DNA of 64,000 nucleotides from CAZWVA01 sp964636885 (GTDB taxonomy: Bacteria; Desulfobacterota_D; UBA1144; Nemesobacterales; CSP1-2). Positions 49,724 to 59,308 of this stretch are shown here, piece by piece. Location: positions 37,467 through 101,466 of the forward strand of contig CAZWVA010000002.1 of NCBI GenBank assembly GCA_964636885.1, given 5' to 3'. A program made the translations under genes and the position numbers. Under the pieces are notes generated by a model. That model did not search any database and was not told the DNA's origin. It saw only the letters and a list, made by a program, of their open reading frames with translations. Positions within the stretch are counted from its first letter, which is position 1. Every line of letters begins with the position of its first letter.

Positions 49724-51430
49724 ATGGATCGTATAAAACTCAACTACATACTGTTTTTCCTTCTATCTTTTCTGATAATATTCGCCTATACGTCCATTTT
49801 TGTCCCCAAGACCCCAAAGAGGATGCCGGAGCAAAAAAACACACAAGGCGAGATATCTAAAGAGGGGTTGAGGGAAGAGCGGGTAAAGAACGTAGAGGAA
49901 ACCATATCTTCTTTGCAACCACAGGGAAGGCTGATAACGATTAAAACGCCACTATACGTTGGGACTATTGATACGGCTGGAGGAAGAATCGTAGAGTGGA
50001 GGCTACTCAAATACAAGGAAAGTACGGATAGAGATTCACCCCCCGTTAATATACTGAAAGACTCACCTCCTGTTTTCAATACGAATCTGAGACTTAAGGG
50101 TATTCAAATCCCAAACCCGATTCCTTTTGAATTCGACGGTGGCAGCGAGGTCGATTTCTCAGAGGGGAAAGGGGAAATGGCACTCTACTGGAGGTCCCCC
50201 GAAGGAATAGAGGTTAAGAAGATATACGAGATAGACCCTTCGAGCTACCTGCTGGGACAGAGGTTCGAGGTCAAGAATGGAACGCAGACCCCTCTAAACG
50301 GGACGCTCTATGTAGAATCCTATGGGAAGATCGAGCAGAACGGGAGTGGCAAAAACAACAAGGACTTTACGGCTATGGTTTCGGATAACTTGGAGAGGGT
50401 GGATAAGCTACCCAAAGAGGAGATCGTCCTTAAGGGTACAACAGCCTGGTTTGGTTTCGCAGACAAGTACTTTCTCTCCTCTTTTCTCCCACAGATAGGG
50501 GGGGAAACGGAGATCAGTCTTGAGAGGGTCGAGCAAGACGGATTCGTCAGAGCCGTATTCAGCTATCCAGAAGACGTAATTCCGGTGGGGAGCACGTCTA
50601 TACATAAATCCAATCTGTATCTCGGACCCATGGACTATGAGGTTTTAAGGTCTCTCGGCCTAGGGCTCGAGAATACGATTAAATACGGATGGGTGGGGTT
50701 CCTCGCAAGACCGCTCCTCTGGTTTCTCAAGGCATTGGATGGGGTGTTTAAGAACTACGGTATCTCCATCATCGTTATTACGCTTATCATAAGGTTGCTC
50801 TTCCTTCCCCTAACGGTAAAGAGCATGGCTTCCATGAAGGAAATGCAGATAAAGATGCAGGAACTTAAACCCAAGATGGATGCGCTCAAGGAGAAATACA
50901 AGAACGATAAGGCAAAGCAGAATGCGGAACTCATGAAACTCTATACGAGTCATGGAATAAACCCTCTAAGCGGTCTCAGTGGGTGCCTGCCCCTTCTCAT
51001 ACAGCTTCCCGTTTTCATCGCACTCTACGATGTTCTGCTGTACTCGATTGAACTCAGACATAGCTCGTTTCTATGGATAACGGACCTTTCCGAGCCCGAA
51101 CACCTATTCGATATACCGGGTATAGGGATTCCCTTTAGGATCCTTCCCCTTGCCATGGGGGTATCCTGGTACATATCTCAGAAGATGACCCCAACCGCAG
51201 CGGCTCCTGGTTCTGATAGTATGATACAGATGAAGATGATGGAGTTTATGCCTCTAATCTTTACGATTATGTTTTGGGGACTTCCTTCGGGGTTGATACT
51301 GTACTGGACTGTAAGTAACATTCTTTCAATAGTACAGCAACTATACGTAAACCGACGATTCATTGCAGCACCCAAAGGAGGAATTAAAGATGCCGATAGT
51401 GATAGAAAGAGAAGGAAAGACGGTGTCTGA
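49724..51430 (+). CDS. yidC: Membrane protein insertase YidC
   Basis: The 568-residue protein has an N-terminal membrane helix (residues about 6-26), a large periplasmic beta domain (residues about 60-340) and the conserved C-terminal insertase core with five segments (FKNYGISIIVITLIIRLLFLPLTVKSMASM; GINPLSGLSGCLPLLIQLPVFIALYDVL; FMPLIFTIMFWGLPSGLILYWTVSNILSIVQQL). This is the Gram-negative type, as expected. Its last 41 nt overlap the jag gene. Confidence 0.97.
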   Translation: MDRIKLNYILFFLLSFLIIFAYTSIFVPKTPKRMPEQKNTQGEISKEGLREERVKNVEETISSLQPQGRLITIKTPLYVGTIDTAGGRIVEWRLLKYKESTDRDSPPVNILKDSPPVFNTNLRLKGIQIPNPIPFEFDGGSEVDFSEGKGEMALYWRSPEGIEVKKIYEIDPSSYLLGQRFEVKNGTQTPLNGTLYVESYGKIEQNGSGKNNKDFTAMVSDNLERVDKLPKEEIVLKGTTAWFGFADKYFLSSFLPQIGGETEISLERVEQDGFVRAVFSYPEDVIPVGSTSIHKSNLYLGPMDYEVLRSLGLGLENTIKYGWVGFLARPLLWFLKALDGVFKNYGISIIVITLIIRLLFLPLTVKSMASMKEMQIKMQELKPKMDALKEKYKNDKAKQNAELMKLYTSHGINPLSGLSGCLPLLIQLPVFIALYDVLLYSIELRHSSFLWITDLSEPEHLFDIPGIGIPFRILPLAMGVSWYISQKMTPTAAAPGSDSMIQMKMMEFMPLIFTIMFWGLPSGLILYWTVSNILSIVQQLYVNRRFIAAPKGGIKDADSDRKRRKDGV

Positions 51431-52073
51431 GGCGATAATAAGCGTGTGTGAGGAATTGGGCCTACCAAGAGACGAACTCATCGTGGAGGTCCTTGAAGAG
51501 GGTTCAAGAGGGGTTCTTGGGATAGGTGGCAAGAACGCAAAGGTCAGGGTAACTGTAAAGAGAGAGGGGATAAGCGAAAAGGGACTAAGGGCTAAAAAGG
51601 CACTTGAAACGGTTCTCGGGTTTTTCGTTCCCAGCTATTCGACTAGCCTCAAGGAGACCCCTGATAGGATCAAACTCGATGTAAAGCTCGGCGAGAATAA
51701 AGGGCTTCTTATAGGAAGAAGGGGAGAGATGCTTAGAGCGATGGAATTCATAATAGGTAAGATCGCAGGGCGCGCCTGCAGAGACGGGAAGGAGAAGAGG
51801 GTTTCGATAGATGTAGAGGGTTATAAAAAGAGAAGGGAATCTAACATATCAAAGATGGTTAGAGAGGCAGCGAAAAGGGCCCGTAGGTCGGGAAGACCCG
51901 TCACGCTTGAACCAATGTCCGCCTTTGAAAGAAGGATAGCCTACATGGCACTCAAGCACGAGGATGGAATAAAGTTTGAGACAAAGGTCGAGGGGGAGGA
52001 TAAAAGGATCATAATAACACCTCAAAGGCGTAACGGCGAAAGAAATCGCCATGTATCTGAAAAGAAGGCCTGA
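51390..52073 (+). CDS. jag: Jag/KhpB RNA-binding protein
   Basis: From ATG 51390 (227 residues, preceded by AAAGGAGGAATTAAAG) rather than the upstream in-frame ATG. It has an N-terminal Jag domain (KTVSEAIISVCEELGLPRDELIVEVLEEGSRGVLGIGGKNAKVRV), a KH domain (LDVKLGENKGLLIGRRGEMLRAMEFIIGKIAGR) and an R3H domain (MSAFERRIAYMALKHEDGIKFETKVEGEDKRIIITP). It binds RNA with KhpA. The overlap with yidC suggests coupled translation. Confidence 0.95.
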   Translation: MPIVIEREGKTVSEAIISVCEELGLPRDELIVEVLEEGSRGVLGIGGKNAKVRVTVKREGISEKGLRAKKALETVLGFFVPSYSTSLKETPDRIKLDVKLGENKGLLIGRRGEMLRAMEFIIGKIAGRACRDGKEKRVSIDVEGYKKRRESNISKMVREAAKRARRSGRPVTLEPMSAFERRIAYMALKHEDGIKFETKVEGEDKRIIITPQRRNGERNRHVSEKKA

Positions 52074-52122
52074 TTCTAAGTGGTTCTTTCTGTGTATAGT
52101 AAATCAAAAGGGGGAGATTCCT

Positions 52123-52437
52123 ATGAGCACAGATAAACCGACAAAAACAGAAGACGAGTATTTCGCAAGGGAAGACGCTGAAAAGGTAAAGAGGCTTAAG
52201 GAAAAGCTCAGGCAGGAGTTTTTAGAAGAGCAAAGGCAAAACATAAAGAGCGTCTGTTATATGAAGTGCCCCAAATGCGGTGGGGATCTGAGTGAGGTCG
52301 TTTTTCGTGGAATAAAGATCGATAGATGCACCTCGTGTAGGGGAGTATGGCTTGACGATGGGGAGCTGGAAAAACTCGCAGGCCCCGAAGAGAAGAGCAT
52401 CGTAAGAGAGATCATAGAACTATTTAGACCCCGCTAG
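52123..52437 (+). CDS. Zinc-ribbon protein (zf-TFIIB type)
   Basis: AAGGGGGAGATTCCT precedes ATG 52123 (104 residues). An N-terminal charged helix is followed by one zinc ribbon: MKCPKCGGDLSEVVFRGIKIDRCTSCRGVWLDDGELEKLA (CxxC ... CxxC), the zf-TFIIB family. Function unknown. The upstream 24 residues of the longer frame overlap jag and are unlikely. It overlaps tadA at its 3' end by 4 nt, convergently. Confidence 0.87.
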   Translation: MSTDKPTKTEDEYFAREDAEKVKRLKEKLRQEFLEEQRQNIKSVCYMKCPKCGGDLSEVVFRGIKIDRCTSCRGVWLDDGELEKLAGPEEKSIVREIIELFRPR

Positions 52438-52904
52438 GGTTTCTCGGCGCGAATACCTTTAAAGAAATCCCTGAGTAAACCTGCACACTCCTCCTTTAAT
52501 ACCCCTTCTTCCACCCGAATCCTGTGATTTAGCCTTTTATCCGTACCGATGTTGTAAAGAGAAACAACGGCCCCTGCCTTTGGGTCGCGTGCTCCAAAGA
52601 CCAGTCTCTTTATCCTCGCAAGAACCGCCGCACCCATGCACATGGCACAGGGCTCTAGCGTAACATAGAGGGTAGCTCCCGTGAGTCGACAGTTTCCGAG
52701 CCTTCTTGCCGCCTCCTTTATGGCGAGGATCTCTGCGTGTGCCGTCGGATCAAGGTTGGTTTCGCAGAGATTATAGGCTCTGGAAATCACCTTCCCCTTT
52801 TCATCCACAACCACTGCACCAACCGGTACTTCTCCCATACCTCTGGCTTTTAGAGCCTCACCTATAGCGGTGTGCATGTATCGTTCATCATCGGGTTGAG
52901 CCAT
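52434..52904 (-). CDS. tadA: tRNA adenosine(34) deaminase
   Basis: The 156-residue cytidine-deaminase-fold enzyme converts A34 to inosine. The zinc site is DPTAHAEILAIKEAARRLGN near residue 52 and TLEPCAMCMGAAVLARI near 81, both typical of TadA, and the C-terminus VLKEECAGLLRDFF agrees. Length is normal. Confidence 0.95.
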   Translation of the reverse strand: MAQPDDERYMHTAIGEALKARGMGEVPVGAVVVDEKGKVISRAYNLCETNLDPTAHAEILAIKEAARRLGNCRLTGATLYVTLEPCAMCMGAAVLARIKRLVFGARDPKAGAVVSLYNIGTDKRLNHRIRVEEGVLKEECAGLLRDFFKGIRAEKP

Positions 52905-52980
52905 TGTGATAAGAACCCCGGAAAGGAGAACGTGTAATCGCCCGATCTATAGAATGGATGAACGGATGATCCAAAGAAGT

Positions 52981-53002
52981 AGGGGCGTAACCCTACGCCC
53001 CT
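52981..53002. terminator. Hairpin beyond the acyl-CoA synthetase gene
   Basis: AGGGGCGTA (52981-52989) and TACGCCCCT (52994-53002) form a perfect 9-bp stem with a 4-nt loop. On the minus strand a T-containing stretch follows. It lies 11 nt past the end of the gene at 53013 and is a likely terminator. Confidence 0.65.
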
Positions 53003-53012
53003 GCAGTACTTT

Positions 53013-54740
53013 CTACTTTCTTGCACTGAACTTGAGCCCGGCTTTAACCCTGTCCCATGTCTTATCCGTTATCTCCTTTAACTCGGCCATCTTTATCTTC
53101 TGGGTAGCCGTTACGGGAAATCCCTCCGGGTACACCTCTATAAACCTTGGCACCATCGCCACCATAACCTGATCCGCCATCCACTTACTAAACTCCACTG
53201 GATCAAATGTCGCCCCCGGCTTTAATGTTATGTTCAGCTTGATTTCGTCGTCCGACACATTGGGGAGCCTTATCCCAACCGCTATCGCCTCCTGTATGGC
53301 CGGATACCTCATCGCTACATCCTGTACCGCGATTGGATCAACGTTCTCCCCCGATACCCTTATCCTGCTGAACCTTCCTACAAAGTAGTACCTGCCGTCT
53401 ATTCCCCTCGCAAATAGGTCATCCGAATTAAAAAAGCCATCGTCATCAAAGGCCTCTCTTGTTCTTCTCGGGTCCTTAAAATACTCGTTTAGGGTCGTGT
53501 GGGGTATAAGCGGCTTTATAAACAACAACCCCTTCGCCTCTTCGGGCGGTGTGGGGTCTTCATACGGGTCCCAGAAGGGCCTGATTACCCTATTTGTATC
53601 CTGTGGATCCCTTAGCTCCACATAATACCCGTCCATTGGGTACCCGGATGAGCCGGGTCTATGATCCTCTGGGTCCTTCCATAGAACCATGCCCATCTCC
53701 GTTGATCCGTATCCGTCTATCACCCTTACCCCGAACCTCTCCTGGAACTCCTGGAGGTTCCTTGGTGCAGGGGACCCGAGCATTATCCTTATCTTGTGTT
53801 TTCTGTCCCACTCACTTGGAGGCGCTGCCCATAGGTATTCCGCTACCGCCCCAAGCATGTTCGCACATGTTGCCCCACACTCCGTAGCCCACTTCCAGAA
53901 ACTAGAGGCCGAAAACCTCGGGTAGAATACCGCCGTTGCTCCTGCCCCTATCGCGCTAAAAAGACACATCACCTGTGCATTGGCATGTCCAAGGGAAAGC
54001 ACGCTCATAAGCACATCCTCACTCCTTATCCCCTGCTGCTGGAGGTAACTCCTTACGGTCATTATCACACCGCCGTGGTTTCTTGCCACACCCTTAGGCA
54101 TACCCGTAGTACCGGATGTGAACATACACCTCTCCATATCCGCTATGGTTACGTCCACCCCAGGGTTGTCCTTAGAAAAATCCCCAAACGTGTTAAACGG
54201 CAACGCCTTTATCCCACTTATTTCACTAGGAACATCATTTGGATTCCCGGTTACAAATATGGTCTTTAGGTTCTTTAGGTCCTTCCCTATCTCCTGTATG
54301 AATGGAAGGCTGTCGGGATCTATTATAAGCACCTCCATATCGGAATAGTTAATGACATATGCAAGCCTCTCTCCCTTCTCGTCCTTGTTTATTGGTACCT
54401 GCACCCCTCCTACCTTGTGTATCCCTATTATGGAGACAACGTACTCGGAGCAGTTAAGCATGTACATCCCCACCTTATCCCCTTTACGAACTCCAAACCT
54501 CTCTCTGAGTCCATTGGCAACCTGGTTAGCCCATTCGTTTGTCTGCCTGTACGTGTAGCTTTCCGTAAGGCCTCCGTCCTTATCTGCTACCCGGAACATT
54601 ATCTTATCGGGAAACCTTTCCGCTCCCATCTCCAGATACCTCGTGATAGGCAACCACTTCTTTGTGTCGTCAAATGTCCCAAACGGTAACGTCCCTTCTC
54701 CTACGTATTTTAAATCCCGTGGTCTAAATAGTAACTGCAT
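53013..54740 (-). CDS. AMP-binding acyl-CoA synthetase (long/medium-chain type)
   Basis: The 575-residue adenylate-forming enzyme has RCMFTSGTTGMPKGVARNHGG (P-loop, residues about 207-227), VIDGYGSTEMGMVLW near 333 and DLFARGIDGRYYFVGRFSRIRVSGENVDPIAVQDV near 467, with the C-terminal ATQKIKMAELKE lysine region. It activates a carboxylic acid to its CoA ester; the substrate is not evident. It stands alone on the minus strand with a terminator hairpin downstream. Confidence 0.92.
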   Translation of the reverse strand: MQLLFRPRDLKYVGEGTLPFGTFDDTKKWLPITRYLEMGAERFPDKIMFRVADKDGGLTESYTYRQTNEWANQVANGLRERFGVRKGDKVGMYMLNCSEYVVSIIGIHKVGGVQVPINKDEKGERLAYVINYSDMEVLIIDPDSLPFIQEIGKDLKNLKTIFVTGNPNDVPSEISGIKALPFNTFGDFSKDNPGVDVTIADMERCMFTSGTTGMPKGVARNHGGVIMTVRSYLQQQGIRSEDVLMSVLSLGHANAQVMCLFSAIGAGATAVFYPRFSASSFWKWATECGATCANMLGAVAEYLWAAPPSEWDRKHKIRIMLGSPAPRNLQEFQERFGVRVIDGYGSTEMGMVLWKDPEDHRPGSSGYPMDGYYVELRDPQDTNRVIRPFWDPYEDPTPPEEAKGLLFIKPLIPHTTLNEYFKDPRRTREAFDDDGFFNSDDLFARGIDGRYYFVGRFSRIRVSGENVDPIAVQDVAMRYPAIQEAIAVGIRLPNVSDDEIKLNITLKPGATFDPVEFSKWMADQVMVAMVPRFIEVYPEGFPVTATQKIKMAELKEITDKTWDRVKAGLKFSARK

Positions 54741-54969
54741 AACTCCCTCCTTGTTTACGATTTTTAATGCTTAGAGTATTTCTCGTTTACAGATACGGAT
54801 TATAGAATATAAAGTACAAAAACCTATCTAAATTTAATTATATAATAAGCGGATTTCTTTATCAATACAGGAATTCGACCGCGGGATTCAAGGGTCTTAG
54901 GGGGGTTTTGGCAGAAGCGTTATGAGAGGTATCGGTTTAGGATAAGGAAGAGCCAACCCGCGTTAGTAC

Positions 54970-56763
54970 TTAGGTCTTAAGCACTGCCAGGAAGGCCTCC
55001 TGCGGGATCTCGACCTTTCCTATCTGTTTGAGTCGCTTCTTACCCTCTTTCTGCTTTTCAAGGAGCTTCCTTTTTCTCGTAACGTCACCGCCATAGCACT
55101 TGGCCGTAACGTCCTTTCTTACGGGCTTTACAGTCTCACGGGCGATCACGCGGTTCCCTATTGCGGCTTGAAGGGCGACCTCAAAAAGCTGTCTCGGGAT
55201 GAGGCGCCTGAGCTTCTCCACGAGTTCCTTTCCCCTTTCATAGGCCTTTTCCCTGTGGACTATTATGGAAAGCGCATCCACGGGCTCGCCATTAATGAGC
55301 ACATCGAGTTTTACGAGTTCCGAATCCTTATAACCTATGAGCTCATAGTCCATAGAGGCATAGCCCCTAGAAACGGATTTTAGCTTATCGAAGAAATCGA
55401 AGATTATCTCCGAGAGCGGAAGCTCGTATTCCACTATGACCCTGTCCTGTGTTATGTACCTTATGTTCTTCTGAATCCCACGCCTTTTCTCACACAGGTC
55501 GAATATGGCGCCAAGGTACGTGCTTGGGGTATGTATCGCTACGAGCACGTAGGGCTCTTCCATTAGTTCTATCCTGTCGGCAGAGGGGAGCTTACTCGGA
55601 TTGTCAACGAGAATCGTCTCTCCCCTTGTATCCGTAACCCTGTAGACGACGGTTGGCGCCGTGGATATAAGCTCAAGCTCAAATTCCCTTTCGAGCCTTT
55701 CCCTTACGATCTCCATATGGAGGAGACCCAAAAACCCACACCGGAATCCGAATCCGAGTGCGAGTGAGGTTTCGGGCTCATAAACGAAGGCGGAATCGTT
55801 TAACCGGAACTTCTCAAGCGCATCTCTTAGCCTCTCATAATCCCCGGGATCGATCGGATAGAGACCGCTAAAGACCATGGGCTTCATTACGCGAAACCCG
55901 GAAAGAGGGGTATCCGTTGGCCTTTCAGCCTCGGTAATGGTATCACCAACCTTCGCTTCCCTTATCTCCTTTATCGCCGCGGTTACGAATCCAACCTCAC
56001 CCGTAGAGATCTCCCTCACCTCAATCGCCCTTGGGGAGAAGACCCCGAGTTTCTTAACTTCGTATGTCTTACCAGTGGACATGAGCCGTATCTTCATTCC
56101 GAGTCTGATCCTTCCCTCAAAGACCCTTACGAGCATTACGACACCCTGATAGGAATCAAACCAGCTATCGAATATAAGGGCCTTAAGCGGAGACCCTGAA
56201 TCCCCCCGTGGAGGTGGGATTCTCTTCACTATGGCTTCAAGGATCTCTTTTGTTCCAATCCCCTCCTTTGCGCTTGCAAGGATAGCGTCCTTCGCATCTA
56301 TCCCTATTACCTCTTCTATCTCGTTCTTTACCCTTTCTGGGTCTGCGGCCGGGAGATCTATCTTGTTTATTACAGGAATGAGTTCCAGCCCCGAATCCGC
56401 TGCTAGGTAGGCATGTGCTACCGTCTGGGCCTCTACCCCCTGCGAGGCATCTACAACGAGAAGAGCCCCCTCACAGGCCTTGAGGCTCCTTGAAACCTCG
56501 TAGCTAAAGTCCACATGACCGGGGGTATCTATTAGATTAAACTCGTATGTGATTCCGTCGTCTGCCCTATAGTTTATCCTTACGGCCTGGGCTTTAATCG
56601 TTATCCCCCTCTCCCTTTCTATCTCCATCTGATCCAGAAACTGCTCTGTCATCTCCCTCTCGGTTACGGTTCCCGTAAACTCAAGGATCCTATCGGCGAG
56701 GGTGGATTTCCCGTGATCCACATGGGCGATTATAGAAAAGTTCCTAATATGTCTGGTTTCCAT
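54970..56763 (-). CDS. lepA: Elongation factor 4 (LepA)
   Basis: The 597-residue GTPase has the LepA order: NFSIIAHVDHGKSTLADRILEFTG (G1), RERGITIKAQAVRI (G2), LIDTPGHVDFSYEVSRSLKACEGALLVVDASQGVEAQT (G3), VINKIDLPAADPERV (G4) and the LepA-specific C-terminal CYGGDVTRKRKLLEKQKEGKKRLKQIGKVEIPQEAFLAVL. It acts on stalled or mistranslocated ribosomes. Length matches the family. Confidence 0.97.
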   Translation of the reverse strand: METRHIRNFSIIAHVDHGKSTLADRILEFTGTVTEREMTEQFLDQMEIERERGITIKAQAVRINYRADDGITYEFNLIDTPGHVDFSYEVSRSLKACEGALLVVDASQGVEAQTVAHAYLAADSGLELIPVINKIDLPAADPERVKNEIEEVIGIDAKDAILASAKEGIGTKEILEAIVKRIPPPRGDSGSPLKALIFDSWFDSYQGVVMLVRVFEGRIRLGMKIRLMSTGKTYEVKKLGVFSPRAIEVREISTGEVGFVTAAIKEIREAKVGDTITEAERPTDTPLSGFRVMKPMVFSGLYPIDPGDYERLRDALEKFRLNDSAFVYEPETSLALGFGFRCGFLGLLHMEIVRERLEREFELELISTAPTVVYRVTDTRGETILVDNPSKLPSADRIELMEEPYVLVAIHTPSTYLGAIFDLCEKRRGIQKNIRYITQDRVIVEYELPLSEIIFDFFDKLKSVSRGYASMDYELIGYKDSELVKLDVLINGEPVDALSIIVHREKAYERGKELVEKLRRLIPRQLFEVALQAAIGNRVIARETVKPVRKDVTAKCYGGDVTRKRKLLEKQKEGKKRLKQIGKVEIPQEAFLAVLKT

Positions 56764-57162
56764 ACCGGATTACACTCGAATCTATGAATGCTTAGACAGG
56801 GTTATTATAAAGGAAAAGAGAGGTTAATCAAATCGACCCCTTAATGGCATAAGGGAACCATGTATAAACGGGCTTTTGACATCGAGATGAAAGGGCTGTA
56901 TGATGAAGTTACTTAAAACTATAAAGGGGAAGAAGGACTCTACGGATCGCCATTGAGGCTGATGACGGTGAGGTATTTATAATCACTCCTACTTTGTGTA
57001 GGTTCGTTTGAGACCTGCCGGCGGGTTGTGGAATGAGAAACCCTGTACGTGCGAGCTACACCACATAACGATGCCACTTAGTCTTGTACCCTGCGGCCTC
57101 GCTAGACAGAGCCCTGGGGGAGGCAACTGGAACCCCGAGAGTAGGCATAGAGGAGGGTATCT
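56764..57162 (+). other. Intergenic region, 399 nt, with GC-rich structured-looking DNA
   Basis: No gene of more than 20 codons is convincing. The part after 57000 is GC-rich with short inverted segments (GACCTGCCGGCGGG; CTGGGGGAGG-CAACTGGAACCCC). It does not match tRNA, 6S, SRP or RNase P patterns that I can recognise. It may be a leader or non-coding RNA for the next gene, or a decayed mobile element. Confidence 0.35.
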
Positions 57163-58320
57163 ATGCGAGGAGCGAAGGACAATATAGACTGCTGGCCTAC
57201 ACGCGAGCAGGAATTACTCCTACTGGCCGCCCTCTTGGAGGGTAAAGACGCCGTCTCGGCCTGGGAGGAGTGGAGATCGAGCGTTGATCTTGAGAGAATC
57301 GACCCCGGGTCGTTTCGCCTCCTTCCCCTTCTATACCATAACCTTACCGCACAAGGAGTTGAGGATCCACTGATCAACCCCCTCAAGGAGCTCCACCGTA
57401 ACACTTGGTATCAGAACCGGATCCTGCTTAACCGTGCGGTTGCACTACTCGATTCCTTTAATGGCGCCGGAATCAAAACGGTGTTGCTTAAGGGAATCGC
57501 TTTAACCATTCTATATTACAAGGATTTTGGCATTCGACCAATGGGCGATATAGATGTTCTCGTTCCCACAGAAAAGGCCATCCATGCGATCGGTCTTCTG
57601 AGAAAGATGGGTTGGATACCGTCCTATAAATCGCCTGAGGCCATTATACCCATAATTCACGGCTGTGACTTTGTTGATTCATTGGACCAATACCACATTG
57701 ACCTTCACTGGCATCTATTCATAGAATGCTGCCAGCCGGATTCAGACGACGATTTCTGGGATGGGGCACTTCCCATCACGGTTAAGGGCGTATCAACATA
57801 CGTACTAAATCCCGCTGATGAACTCCTCCACACATGCGTTCACGGGGTAAAGTGGAGTCCCATACCGCCCTTTCGTTGGGTAGCGGATGCCATGATGATC
57901 ATGCGCTCGTCAAAGGCCGAGATAGATTGGAACCGATTGATCAGGCTGGCAGAAAAACACCGTTTGATCCTGCCCTTAAGACACGCACTTAGGTATCTAC
58001 TTAACAGGTTCGGCGCTCCCGTTCCCACTTGGGTTTTAGATAGCCTAGAGAAAATGCCCACATCGAGAATCGAGCATATGGAGTATAGATACAAAACCGA
58101 AAACCATGAGAATAAGCTCTTGGGGAATATACCAGTACTCTGGTTTGACTTCTTACGACTGAGGAGGGGAAGAGCGAGTCCGCAGAAGAGGCTCATCGGG
58201 TTTTTGGGATACGTCCAACGCTTCTGGGATCTGGAGCACATGTGGCAGATACCTTTGTACGCCCTTTCTCTTGGTCTACGCAAGATAAGAACGGTGGCGG
58301 GCTACTACTGGAGGAAATGA
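57163..58320 (+). CDS. Nucleotidyltransferase-family protein (NTP_transf_5-like)
   Basis: The 385-residue protein has the minimal nucleotidyltransferase core: KTVLLKGIALTILYYKDFGIRPMGDIDVLVP near residues 104-135 (DxD) and HIDLHWHLF near 176. Its C-terminus is helical. The NTP_transf_5 family often accompanies PqqD or peptide-biosynthesis genes; none is recognised here, so its role is open. A GAGGAGGG sequence precedes the ATG. Confidence 0.85.
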   Translation: MRGAKDNIDCWPTREQELLLLAALLEGKDAVSAWEEWRSSVDLERIDPGSFRLLPLLYHNLTAQGVEDPLINPLKELHRNTWYQNRILLNRAVALLDSFNGAGIKTVLLKGIALTILYYKDFGIRPMGDIDVLVPTEKAIHAIGLLRKMGWIPSYKSPEAIIPIIHGCDFVDSLDQYHIDLHWHLFIECCQPDSDDDFWDGALPITVKGVSTYVLNPADELLHTCVHGVKWSPIPPFRWVADAMMIMRSSKAEIDWNRLIRLAEKHRLILPLRHALRYLLNRFGAPVPTWVLDSLEKMPTSRIEHMEYRYKTENHENKLLGNIPVLWFDFLRLRRGRASPQKRLIGFLGYVQRFWDLEHMWQIPLYALSLGLRKIRTVAGYYWRK

Positions 58321-58625
58321 GACCCCGGCTTATGAGCCGAGTTTAGATAAGTTTGAATCCGATTATAAAACGAGGAGAAAGTAATATATGGGCAATGTCC
58401 GCTTTGTGGAGGGAATAGAGAAAGAGAATTTACTATGTAACTAATTGAGTTCATTAGATTTTTAATTTTTAACCAAAAGTCGTAACCTATTGAAATCATT
58501 GTAATTTTTGGTTTATGCAACAACACCTTGACAAGGGACTATTCGTTGTGATATATGCTTTAAACGGCTATAAATTAAGGTTTTAATAATAGGGGACAAT
58601 TGAGTAAAGAAGGAAGGTAGAAAAC
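58321..58625 (+). other. AT-rich intergenic region, 305 nt
   Basis: No gene is supported. The region is markedly AT-rich, as is the gene pair that follows, and ends in a probable promoter (58528-58557). The change in base composition starts here. Confidence 0.4.
58528..58557 (+). promoter_or_regulatory. Probable promoter for the AT-rich gene pair
   Basis: TTGACA (58528-58533) and TATATG (58552-58557) are 18 nt apart, with TGTGA just before the -10. The first ATG is at 58626, about 60 nt beyond the expected start. The -35 is consensus and the -10 good. Confidence 0.55.
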
Positions 58626-59249
58626 ATGAGAGTATTAATAACCACACTTTTCTTATTCTTTATACTTGTTTCCAATATAACCAGTTGTGCTAGAACAGCA
58701 ACACAAATCAACTCCTTTAAAGACCCCGCTTTTACAGGAAAAACTTTTCAGAGAATGGTTATTATAGCACCATTTGCAGGTATTGGGTCAAGAAAAAAAG
58801 TAGAACAGACTACTTCAGTAGAACTTGCCAAACACGCTGTTACTGGTATTCCCTCTATGGAAATCTTTCTACCAACTCGTACTTATACTGAGAATGATGT
58901 TTTAAGAATTCTAAAGGAAAATAGGATTGATAGTGTTTTGTTTCTTACACTGACAGATGCTTATTCACAGCAAGTGTATATACCAGGTTCATCCACAACA
59001 CAGGGATTTGGAACTCTGCAAGGGGAGACAATTAACTTTTTTAGTACAACATATCATTCTGGTGGATATTACCTGTCTAAGCCTAGGCTTCGTTTCACTA
59101 TGAAATTATATGATGCTGAAACCGGCAAATTGGCTTGGATAGCTACATCACTTACTGGGGGTAATGTTTTTGCAGAGTTTGATGACCTAATCAATTCACT
59201 TATTACTACCACTATACAAAAGCTACAAGAAGATGGAGTTTTGCAGTAG
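58626..59249 (+). CDS. Hypothetical lipoprotein, AT-rich gene
   Basis: The 207-residue protein has a lipoprotein-type signal (FFILVSNITSC, Cys21) and a mature domain with GKTFQRMVIIAPFAGIGSRKKVEQTTSVELAKHA and FTMKLYDAETGKLAWIATSLTGG, which resembles small outer-membrane-associated stress lipoproteins of DUF4136 type in outline. Base composition is far more AT-rich than the flanking genes, suggesting recent transfer. A GAAGGAAGG ribosome-binding site lies 9 nt before the ATG. Confidence 0.8.
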   Translation: MRVLITTLFLFFILVSNITSCARTATQINSFKDPAFTGKTFQRMVIIAPFAGIGSRKKVEQTTSVELAKHAVTGIPSMEIFLPTRTYTENDVLRILKENRIDSVLFLTLTDAYSQQVYIPGSSTTQGFGTLQGETINFFSTTYHSGGYYLSKPRLRFTMKLYDAETGKLAWIATSLTGGNVFAEFDDLINSLITTTIQKLQEDGVLQ

Positions 59250-59308
59250 AATATAGAGTTTTAAGAATACTAAAAGATTCTAAAACATACCCTTTATTTA
59301 GTTGAAAC

